Source: JAXLXE01 sp046328115 (lineage in GTDB: Bacteria > Chloroflexota > UBA6077 > JACCZL01). Taken from it: DNA of 64,000 nucleotides. The first letter of the stretch is position 1, and every line of letters starts with the position of its first letter. A program made the position numbers and the translations under genes. This document shows, piece by piece, positions 1-6,865 of the stretch. A model generated the notes under the pieces. The model had not been told where the DNA came from, did no database searches, and saw only the letters and a list, made by a program, of their open reading frames with translations. The stretch lies in assembly GCA_046328115.1 (NCBI GenBank), contig JAXLXE010000001.1, forward strand, positions 2,914,001 through 2,978,000, in the 5' to 3' direction.

Positions 1-458
1 TCAACATTGGCCCCACCCACCGATCGTGGAGGGCAGCCTGCGAGGTGCTCGGCGTCCCGGAGCTCATTGATGACGAGCGATTCAAAAACCAGACCGCCCG
101 CCACGAGCACCACAAGGAGCTGTCCGCGCTGTTCCAGGAGGCGTTTCGAAAGCACGACGCTGCCTACTGGATCGATGCGTTCAAGGGCGTTGGTATCCCC
201 ACCGGACCCATCAAGACGATCGACGAGGTCCTGGAGAACGACCCACACGTGAAGGCGCGCGAGATGGTGGTGGAAGTCCAGCACCCGCTGTTCGGCACGC
301 AGAAGGCACTGGGCGTCCCGGTAAAGCTATCCGCCACGCCGGGCGCCGTCACCCGCGCGGCACCAACGCTGGGACAGCACAATGAAGAGCTGTTGCGAGA
401 GCTCGGCTACTCGGCGGAGGAGATCGCGGCCCTCAGGACCGGCGGCGCGATCAGTTAG
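1..458 (+). CDS. CaiB/BaiF family CoA-transferase, C-terminal part (gene cut by window start)
   Basis: The reading frame is open from base 3 and runs to a TAG at 456-458, so the gene begins outside the window. About 151 residues are visible. The phrases CEVLGVPELIDDERF, the Arg/His-rich segment after it, GIPTGPIKTIDEVLEND and VEVQHPLFGTQKALGVPVKL match the C-terminal half of family III CoA-transferases, which move CoA between carboxylic acids through an Asp anhydride. The catalytic Asp lies upstream and cannot be checked. The internal GTG at 45 is in frame but is not the true start, because family-like sequence continues upstream of it. The substrate cannot be told. Its end overlaps the convergent next gene by 8 bases. 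Confidence 0.85.
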   Translation, partial: NIGPTHRSWRAACEVLGVPELIDDERFKNQTARHEHHKELSALFQEAFRKHDAAYWIDAFKGVGIPTGPIKTIDEVLENDPHVKAREMVVEVQHPLFGTQKALGVPVKLSATPGAVTRAAPTLGQHNEELLRELGYSAEEIAALRTGGAIS

Positions 459-834
459 CAGCGTCTGGCCGGCGGCCGGGCCGCCGGTCCGGCGCGTTCG
501 GCCGTACGTCCACCCACTCACGCTCGCGCATGGGCAACCCCGCCCTACGGCGGATCACCTGCTCGCGGAGATAGGCGGGCGTGGGGACGTAGGGCAGATT
601 GCGCCAGGCCGGGCCGCTGCTGGGCTCCATGGTGGCCCCCCCATCTGACGCCCACACCTCGATGTCATCGGGTGCCTCCGTAGCGGCGCCGCTCAGCAGC
701 CAGTTCCTCCGTAGCGTCCACTGTCCAGAGTGCGCCGTACGCATGGGTCGCCACCGCGCGCCGTGGAGCTCAATGCAGTCCTCAGCTACGACGACCACGC
801 CGTCCAGCTCGAATGGAAACAACGGCTCTGCCAT
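451..834 (-). CDS. Small hypothetical protein (127 aa)
   Basis: I do not recognise a family. The protein starts MAEPLFPFELDGVVVVAED and carries several Trp residues (RWRP, GQWTL, RRNWLL, VWASDG), with a basic, proline-rich C-terminus. There is no signal peptide or membrane segment. The frame is convergent with the CoA-transferase fragment, overlapping its stop region by 8 bases, and divergent from the SDR gene at 934. The coherent N-terminal half and a fit with neighbouring gene spacing make it a plausible real gene, but the Arg/Pro-rich end is the kind of sequence GC-rich shadow frames give. Function unknown. Confidence 0.5.
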   Translation of the reverse strand: MAEPLFPFELDGVVVVAEDCIELHGARWRPMRTAHSGQWTLRRNWLLSGAATEAPDDIEVWASDGGATMEPSSGPAWRNLPYVPTPAYLREQVIRRRAGLPMREREWVDVRPNAPDRRPGRRPDAAN

Positions 835-933
835 ACCAGATCGCTGTCATTCTAGCCTGGGAGTTGACGGCACGTTCCCGTTGTGCCACATTCCCGCGCT
901 AGCGTTGAACCAGACCGGTTGGAGGAGAGAATC

Positions 934-1695
934 GTGAGTCGCTCGGTGGTGATCAGCGGGGCGGCCGAGGGCATTGGGCTGGCGATGGCCCGCCTGTTTG
1001 CCGAGGCGGGTGACCGCGTAGCCATGCTGGATTTCAACGCCGCCCGGCTGGACGCCGCCGTCGCGGATCTGGCGGAGGACGGGCTTGACGTCTTCGGCCA
1101 CCAGACGGATGTGCGCCAGTCCAGCGCGGTGCAGGCGGCGTTCGCCGAGGCAGTAGCCCGCCACGGCGGCGTGGACGTGGCCATCAGCAACGCTGGCGTC
1201 TACCCAAACTCCCCGGTCGTGGATCTGGAGGAGGACGAGTGGGACCGGGTGATGGACACCAACCTCAAGGGTACCTTCCTCTTCTGCCGCGCCGCCGCCC
1301 GCCAGATGATCGCCCAGGGTAGCGGCGGCAAGATCTGCACCATGGCCAGCGGGGCATCGCGCTCAGCCAGACGCGGCGGTGCCCACTACTGCGCGTCCAA
1401 GGCCGGCGTTGTGCTCTTCAGCCAGGCGCTCGCCCTGGAGCTCGCGGAGCACCGGATCAACGTGAACATCGTGGCCCCGGGCTTCGTGGATGTGGGCGAT
1501 CGCCCGGGAGTCTCCGCCCCGTACCGGGCCGCGATCACCCAGGGGATCCCCTGGGGACGGGCCGGGCGGGCAGCGGACATCGCCCAGGCCGTACGCTGGG
1601 TCTGCTCCGCGGAGGCCGACTTCCTCACCGGCGCGTACATTCCCGTGGACGGCGGAGCCTCAGCCGGCCGCTTCTTCTTGCCGCTGAGCACCTAG
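934..1695 (+). CDS. Short-chain dehydrogenase/reductase (SDR), 253 aa
   Basis: Classical SDR with a Rossmann fold. Visible motifs are the nucleotide-binding SGAAEGIG (residues 8-15), NAG at 86-88, an active-site Ser139, and Y152-x3-K156 (YCASK), with the late PGFVDVG and VDGG segments. Asp33 at the end of strand 2 favours NAD over NADP. I chose the GTG at 934 because GGAGG lies 8-13 bases upstream and the resulting length is typical; an upstream in-frame ATG at 883 would add 17 residues unlike the family. Its TAG overlaps the GTG start of the following binding protein (TAGTG), so the two are translationally coupled. Substrate unknown. Confidence 0.9.
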   Translation: MSRSVVISGAAEGIGLAMARLFAEAGDRVAMLDFNAARLDAAVADLAEDGLDVFGHQTDVRQSSAVQAAFAEAVARHGGVDVAISNAGVYPNSPVVDLEEDEWDRVMDTNLKGTFLFCRAAARQMIAQGSGGKICTMASGASRSARRGGAHYCASKAGVVLFSQALALELAEHRINVNIVAPGFVDVGDRPGVSAPYRAAITQGIPWGRAGRAADIAQAVRWVCSAEADFLTGAYIPVDGGASAGRFFLPLST

Positions 1696-3407
1696 TGCCG
1701 GCCCGTATCAGCCGGCGAGCAGCGCTCGGGGGCTGGCTGCTGGCAATCACCGGCGCGGCCGTCGGGTGCGCTTCCCCGGCGGAGCCCGACTCCCCCCGGC
1801 CCGAACCGACACGACAGTCGGCGCGTCCGACGCCAACACTCCGCGCCACAAGTCGCCCGCGCGACGCGACGCCCACCGCGGTGCCAGCACCGGCAACCCC
1901 CGCCGGCGCGCTGCGCCGTGGGGGCACGCTGCTGCTCCATATCCCCGAGTCGCCCACGCTATGGCCGTTCGTCGGTAGCCTGGCAAACCAGATCGCGCAC
2001 CAGTTCATCTACAGCCAGCTCACCCGCTACAGCCCCGGACGCTTCCAGCCAATTCCTGACCTGGCGGAGAGCTGGACACCATCTCCAGACGCCACCCGCT
2101 GGACCTTCAAGCTACGGCGGGGCGTGACCTGGCACGACGGCGCGCCGTTCACGTCTGAGGACGTCCGATTCTCATTGGACGTCTACCGCAACCCGGCAAC
2201 GGGCACGTCCCTTCGACCCTACCTGGCGCCGATCGTCAGCGTCGAAGCGCGAGACCCGCATGAGGCGGTGATCGCCACCGACTCACCCATGTCCTCGCTG
2301 CCAGAGCTGCTGGCCTTCCACTGCCCCATGCTCCCGCGGCACCGGCTCGAAGGCCGGGAGCTCGGGAAGCCCGATGCCACGTTCACACGGGCGCCAGTCG
2401 GGACGGGACCGTTCAAATTCATCGAACATCGCGCGGGTATGCGGTTGGCGCTGGCTGCCAACGAATCGTTCTACCTGGGCCGTCCGCGCGTAGATGGAGT
2501 CACCCTCTTCGTCATCAATGTGCAGAGCGCGGCGTTGTCCCGGCTCCGGTCCGGTGAGCTGCACGTGGCGCTGATTGCACCAAACCAGATTGACGCCATC
2601 CGCCATAGCTTTGACATCGCGGTGGAAGAGATCCCGCAGACGGACGTGCGGCTGTTCGGCGGCAATCACCGGCACCCACGGACGGGACGGCTTTTCGGGG
2701 AGCCAGCCGTTCGGCGCGCGATCTCCCACGCCATCGACCGTCCACGACTGGTGGAGAACGTGACCCGCGGCCGCGCCGCACTCGCGGCAGGGCCGGTCCC
2801 GGCGATTCTTCAGCCGTGGGTCAACCCTTCAGTGGATCCGGTCCAGTTCGACCCGGAGAAAGCGTCCAGGCTGTTGGCTGAGGCGGGATTCAAGCCGGGG
2901 ACCGGCGGGATCCTCCAGCGGGACCGCGAGCCGCTTTCCTTCAGTTTCATGGGCGAGCTCGGCGCCGGTGACCGCGAACAGGCCGGGCTGCTGATCCAGC
3001 GGCAGCTCCGGGACGTGGGCATCGACGCGCGGCCGGAGCTCCACCCGTTCGACACCTTCATGGAACGCTGGCGGGTTCGGCGCGATTTCGAGGCGGCCAA
3101 CTGGTACTACGTGACGCCCCCAACGGCCGACCTTGCCCTCCACTGGACCACCGACGCGCCGCTCAACGAGTGGGGGTACAGCAACCCGGAGGTAGACCGA
3201 CTCTGCGCCGCGGGACGATCGGAGCTTGACCCGGAGAAGCGGCGGGCCACCTTCCACAAGGTCCAGGAGATCCTGGCCCAGGACCAGCCGGTGGCCCACC
3301 TGTACTGGCCCGCGGAGCTCCGGGCCGTGAGCAACAAGGTCCGCGGCCTGCCCCAGCTACCGTACCGATTCCTGGGTTCGGCCTTACACGAGGTGTCGGT
3401 TGGCTGA
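1695..3407 (+). CDS. ABC transporter family 5 (peptide/nickel/opine-type) solute-binding lipoprotein
   Basis: 570 residues. The N-terminus has a twin-Arg-like SRRAALGGWLLAITGAAVGC segment; the Cys ends a lipobox, so the mature protein is likely a membrane-anchored lipoprotein. A Pro/Thr/Arg-rich linker of about 50 residues follows. The body has the SBP_bac_5 pattern: DLAESWTPSPDATRWTFKLR, GVTWHDGAPFTSEDVRFSL, a GTGPFKF segment, and AVRRAISHAIDR. Translation appears coupled to the SDR by a one-base stop/start overlap. No permease or ATPase gene is adjacent, so it either serves a transporter encoded elsewhere or presents a ligand to the coupled oxidoreductase pathway. Ligand class (peptide, opine, sugar) cannot be told. 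Confidence 0.9.
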   Translation: MPARISRRAALGGWLLAITGAAVGCASPAEPDSPRPEPTRQSARPTPTLRATSRPRDATPTAVPAPATPAGALRRGGTLLLHIPESPTLWPFVGSLANQIAHQFIYSQLTRYSPGRFQPIPDLAESWTPSPDATRWTFKLRRGVTWHDGAPFTSEDVRFSLDVYRNPATGTSLRPYLAPIVSVEARDPHEAVIATDSPMSSLPELLAFHCPMLPRHRLEGRELGKPDATFTRAPVGTGPFKFIEHRAGMRLALAANESFYLGRPRVDGVTLFVINVQSAALSRLRSGELHVALIAPNQIDAIRHSFDIAVEEIPQTDVRLFGGNHRHPRTGRLFGEPAVRRAISHAIDRPRLVENVTRGRAALAAGPVPAILQPWVNPSVDPVQFDPEKASRLLAEAGFKPGTGGILQRDREPLSFSFMGELGAGDREQAGLLIQRQLRDVGIDARPELHPFDTFMERWRVRRDFEAANWYYVTPPTADLALHWTTDAPLNEWGYSNPEVDRLCAAGRSELDPEKRRATFHKVQEILAQDQPVAHLYWPAELRAVSNKVRGLPQLPYRFLGSALHEVSVG

Positions 3408-3466
3408 CGTCGCGGGGACCAGACTGCGTAAGCGCGTTGAACCGGCAGCGATACCGTAGTCCGCCG

Positions 3467-4717
3467 CTATCCGCCGAACTCCCAGCGGACGGCCGCCCGC
3501 AGCTTCTCGATAGGGATGCCGCTGCCGGGATCCAGCGCCATCGCCTCCTCCAGGATCGCGTTCTCATCCCCCAGCGCCGCGTAACCGCGGTAGCGATCCA
3601 GGTGCTCCCGGCCAAGCGAGCGACAGAGAAGACTCACCCAGTTCACCACCTCAAACGGCTCCTGCCGCTTGTGAACCGCCTTGACGAGTGTGCGGTGGCA
3701 GCCGTGGTAGATGGAGACCACCGCGTTCGCGCCCACGCGCCTCCCCTCGCTCAATAGCTCATCCAGCGCGGTGTCCAGCGCGCCAGGCGCCGTAATCTGA
3801 GCGCACGTATACCCGTACACGTGCTGATTGGTGCCCATCACTTCCAATCCGGGGATCGCTCGCAGGATGGCGGGGACATCCTCAGTGACCGTGTCGCCGG
3901 GGTACAGCGCGGCGTGTTCTTCCAGTACCACCCGCAGCGGGACCGGTCGCAGCTTCGGGCGCAAAACGTCCAGGTTGCGCAGGATCAGCCGGCTGAGATG
4001 ATTGATCGGGAACTCGTGCTCCAGGTAACTGGCGCCAAAGTCATTGAAGTGCACCTCACAGGTGGGGCACCAGGAGACCACCTCCTTGGGCTGGAGGCTG
4101 GCGAAGTTGGTGAGCGTATTGCGCGACACGGTCTCTGCCGCGTCCAGACCCACCCGGAACTGCTTGATCCCGCAGCAGTTGGCCCCGCCACCCACGGTGG
4201 CGTAGTTGATGCCCAGCTCGTCCAGGATCTCCATGACCCCCAGGGCGATGTGCGGCGTCCGCACGATGTTGCAGCCCATGTAGAAGACCAGGTCCGCACG
4301 AGCATCAGCCGGCGGCCGTCGCGTGTACCATGTGGGCTCGCCTGCGCCAACCTGGAGCTTCAGGGAGAGGTCCACCAGGTGGTAGTCACTGGCCGCCGGC
4401 CGCTTGCCCGCGGCGCGGTCGCGCGTGAGCTTGGCCAGACGCATCATGTGGTACGGGTCAACGCCGTCCTCACAGACCTCCCGACAGTGGGCGCTGCCAG
4501 CACACGCATCAAGGAAGAGGTTGGCGGCAGGCAGCCCTTGTCCACCTCGGAGCACGTCCACGATACCGGCCGCCACCCGCTCCGCGCTGACTCCCTCCCG
4601 CGACTGCTCGGGCACAAACCGGTACGAAGGACACACCTCCACGCACTTGCCGCACGCCGTGCACTTCGCCAGGATATCGTCCGTCGTCTCCGCCAGGAAC
4701 TGCCGCTGCGTCACCAT
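3467..4717 (-). CDS. (Fe-S)-binding oxidoreductase of the GlpC/HdrB (CCG-domain) class
   Basis: 416 residues from the ATG at 4717; GTG codons just upstream are possible alternatives. The N-terminus has one clear [4Fe-4S] site, C19xxC22xxC25xxxC29P, followed by an unusual second Cys group, C72-x5-C78-x3-C82. A CCG domain follows with C150, C182-C183-G and C218PTC221, the pattern that ligates a cluster in heterodisulfide reductase B and GlpC. The second CCG copy is degenerate: only single cysteines remain (YTCAQ, HGCHRTL). It lies 47 bases downstream of the thiolase and probably shares its transcript, suggesting electron transfer tied to acyl-CoA oxidation. The exact partner is unknown. Confidence 0.85.
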   Translation of the reverse strand: MVTQRQFLAETTDDILAKCTACGKCVEVCPSYRFVPEQSREGVSAERVAAGIVDVLRGGQGLPAANLFLDACAGSAHCREVCEDGVDPYHMMRLAKLTRDRAAGKRPAASDYHLVDLSLKLQVGAGEPTWYTRRPPADARADLVFYMGCNIVRTPHIALGVMEILDELGINYATVGGGANCCGIKQFRVGLDAAETVSRNTLTNFASLQPKEVVSWCPTCEVHFNDFGASYLEHEFPINHLSRLILRNLDVLRPKLRPVPLRVVLEEHAALYPGDTVTEDVPAILRAIPGLEVMGTNQHVYGYTCAQITAPGALDTALDELLSEGRRVGANAVVSIYHGCHRTLVKAVHKRQEPFEVVNWVSLLCRSLGREHLDRYRGYAALGDENAILEEAMALDPGSGIPIEKLRAAVRWEFGG

Positions 4718-4764
4718 GTCCACCACCCCCTGCTCCCTAGCCCGATCAACTTGAGCCCGCCGAC

Positions 4765-5952
4765 CTACGCCGCCCGCTCGAACAGCGCCGCGATCCCCTG
4801 ACCGCCGCCGATGCACATGGTCACCAGCGCGTAGCGGCCGCCTACACGCTCCAACTCGTAGAGCGCCTTCACCGTCAGGATGCAGCCGGTGGCGCCAACG
4901 GGGTGTCCCAGCGAGACGCCGCTACCGTTCACATTGGTGCGGTCCAGTGGCAGGCCCAGATCGCGCACAACCGCCAGAGCCTGCGCCGCGAACGCCTCGT
5001 TGAGCTCGATCACGTCCAGGTCCCCCACCGACAGGCCGGCCTTCTCGAGAACCCGCCGCACCGCCGGCACCGGTCCAATCCCCATGATGCGGGGCTCCAC
5101 GCCAGCGTGGGCGTATGCCAGCATGCGGGCCATCGGCCGATACCCCCTCCGTTCGGCTGCCCGCCGCTCCATCAGCACCACCGCCGCCGCCCCATCATTG
5201 ATGCCGGAGGAGTTGCCGGCCGTCACCGTCCCGCTCTTTGAAAAGGCGGGGCGGAGCTTCGCCAGGCCGTCCATGCTCGCATCCGGCCGCACGTGCTCGT
5301 CCTGGTCAAAGGTGAGCGAGCCGCCGCGCACGGGTAGCTCCAGTGGCAGTATCTGATCACGAAAACGTCCCTCCGCGATCGCAGCGGAGGCGCGCCGGTG
5401 GCTCTCCACCGCCAGCGCATCCTGCGCCTCGCGGGTGAGCCCCCACTGCTCGGCGATGTTCTCGGCCGTGATGCCCATGTGGCAGTCGTCGAACGGATCA
5501 TTCAAGGCGGCTGCCATCGCATCCACCGCCGGGGTTTCCCCCATGCGCGCGCCCCAGCGCATGCTCGGTAGCCAGTACGGACCGCGGCTCATCACCTCCG
5601 CGCCGCCAGCCACGGCGCCATCCGCGTCACCCAGGAGGATCGTCTGTGCCGCCGTCACCACGGCCTGGAGTCCGCTCCCGCACAGACGGTTAAGCGTGAG
5701 CGCCGGAGTGTCAATGGGCAGGCCACCCTTGAGCGTTGCGACCCGTGCCAGGTACATGTCGTGGGCGTCCGTGTGCATGACGTTGCCAAACACCACGTGG
5801 CCGATCTCCGCGCCGTCTACACCCGCCCGGCGGACCGCCTCACGCGTCACAGCAGCGGCCAGCTCCGTGGGAGGTTTGTCCTTGAGCGCTCCGCCGTACT
5901 TGCCAATGGCCGTCCGTACGCCGCTGAGCACCACCACTTCACGGTCCGTCAT
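4765..5952 (-). CDS. Acetyl-CoA acetyltransferase (thiolase), 395 aa
   Basis: A full-length type II thiolase. The nucleophilic Cys91 sits in LNRLCGSGLQAV, the His350 region is GHPVGATG, and the second Cys380 is in MCIGGGQG; NEAF is also present. It catalyses thiolytic cleavage of 3-ketoacyl-CoA or the reverse condensation. The ATG at 5952 is preceded by a GGGAG Shine-Dalgarno sequence; an upstream in-frame ATG would add 33 Gly/Pro-rich residues that do not belong. It heads a two-gene unit with the Fe-S oxidoreductase. With the CaiB fragment and SDR nearby it suggests fatty or carboxylic acid breakdown, but chain-length preference cannot be read from sequence. Confidence 0.93.
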   Translation of the reverse strand: MTDREVVVLSGVRTAIGKYGGALKDKPPTELAAAVTREAVRRAGVDGAEIGHVVFGNVMHTDAHDMYLARVATLKGGLPIDTPALTLNRLCGSGLQAVVTAAQTILLGDADGAVAGGAEVMSRGPYWLPSMRWGARMGETPAVDAMAAALNDPFDDCHMGITAENIAEQWGLTREAQDALAVESHRRASAAIAEGRFRDQILPLELPVRGGSLTFDQDEHVRPDASMDGLAKLRPAFSKSGTVTAGNSSGINDGAAAVVLMERRAAERRGYRPMARMLAYAHAGVEPRIMGIGPVPAVRRVLEKAGLSVGDLDVIELNEAFAAQALAVVRDLGLPLDRTNVNGSGVSLGHPVGATGCILTVKALYELERVGGRYALVTMCIGGGQGIAALFERAA

Positions 5953-6067
5953 CTCACCACTCCCACCTGACCCGATCCGGCCGCCCGCCGCCTGTGAATC
6001 TGGCCCAACTTTACCCCAAGCCGAAAATCCGCCTCCGGGACCCATCAACAACTGCGGAGACCTGCCG

Positions 6068-6073
6068 ATAGTA
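6068..6073 (-). promoter_or_regulatory. Possible -10 element upstream of the thiolase operon
   Basis: On the minus strand the hexamer reads TACTAT, about 115 bases before the thiolase ATG. I see no good -35 hexamer at the usual distance, so this is a weak candidate only. Confidence 0.2.
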
Positions 6074-6096
6074 CCTGTAGGGACGAAGCGGAACCC

Positions 6097-6170
6097 CCCA
6101 CGCAGACGTGGGCTCTGCCTGCGCGACGATCGCGCGGCGACGAGATGGACGCTCGGGCTTCAGCAGCCCG
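6097..6170 (+). promoter_or_regulatory. Three consecutive short hairpins in the leader of the sigma factor gene
   Basis: Three perfect 6-bp stems lie in 74 bases: CCCACG/CGTGGG with a 4-nt loop (6097-6112), GCGCGA/TCGCGC with a 3-nt loop (6121-6135), and CGGGCT/AGCCCG with a 5-nt loop (6154-6170). They end 58 bases before the sigma factor start. This may be a structured leader RNA; I could not match it to a known riboswitch. Chance hairpins are not rare at this GC content. Confidence 0.35.
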
Positions 6171-6228
6171 CGTAGTCAACCAGCAGCGAAGCAGGCAAGG
6201 CCGGTGAAGGGAAGAGAGGATAGGTCGG

Positions 6229-6846
6229 ATGGAGCACATTCAGACGGTAGTCGAGCGGGCGCAGCAGGGCGATGGGGCAGCGTTCACAGAGCTCTACGAG
6301 GAGTACGCTCCACAGATCTACCGCTATCTGTTCCGCCACCTGGGCGGCTCGCGCGAGGCCGCTGAGGATCTGACCGCGGAGGTCTTTGTGAAGGTGCTGG
6401 AACGGCTCGAGAGCTTCCAGTTCCGCGGCCTCCCGTTCTCCGCCTGGCTGTACCGCATCGCCCGCAATCACATGATCGACTACATCCGGGCACGCCCCAA
6501 GGCCACAATTGGCTCGCTGGAGGGCGCCCCGGAGATCGCTGAAGCCCGCGCTGAGAAGGTGATAGACCTCCAGCTAGACCGACACGAGATCAGGTTTGCC
6601 CTGCAGAAGCTCACCGTGGAACAGCGCCACGTGGTGGCCTACCGGTTCCTTGACGGCCTGTCCACCGCCGAGACCGCGAGCGCCCTTGGCAAGACTGAAG
6701 ACGCCGTGAAAAAGCTGCAGGCGCGCGGCTTGATCCAGCTTCGACGGATCATCGAGCAGAGCCGGCAGCTAGACCCGGCACCGGCCCAGCCGTACAAGCG
6801 GGCGCGCACGGCCCGGGTGGCGGAGCCGGTAGCCGCGCTGGCCTGA
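6229..6846 (+). CDS. ECF-type RNA polymerase sigma factor
   Basis: 205 residues with the two ECF domains. Region 2 runs from about residue 10 to 85 (FTELYEEYAPQIYRYLFRHL, AEDLTAEVFVKVLE, FSAWLYRIARNHMIDYIR). Region 4 is at about 125-175 (LTVEQRHVVAYRFLDGLSTA, then ETASALGKTEDAVKKL and a basic end). It would direct RNA polymerase to an alternative promoter set. The start at 6229 has GAGAGGA upstream. No anti-sigma factor or zinc-finger partner is next to it: the following gene, leuS, is convergent. A leader with three hairpins precedes it. The signal it responds to is unknown. Confidence 0.92.
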   Translation: MEHIQTVVERAQQGDGAAFTELYEEYAPQIYRYLFRHLGGSREAAEDLTAEVFVKVLERLESFQFRGLPFSAWLYRIARNHMIDYIRARPKATIGSLEGAPEIAEARAEKVIDLQLDRHEIRFALQKLTVEQRHVVAYRFLDGLSTAETASALGKTEDAVKKLQARGLIQLRRIIEQSRQLDPAPAQPYKRARTARVAEPVAALA

Positions 6847-6865
6847 CAAGCGAACCTGGCCCGAG

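Noticed and set aside
3821..4801. Long open frame on the plus strand opposite the Fe-S oxidoreductase
   Set aside because: It is a shadow frame of a clearly coding gene, rich in His, Arg and Val with no recognisable domain.
6115..6150. ACGA sequences near hairpins, recalling guanidine-II (mini-ykkC) riboswitch loops
   Set aside because: That class needs two hairpins with an ACGR tetraloop closed by C-G pairs. Here the loops are CAGA, CGA and TCAGC, so the match fails.
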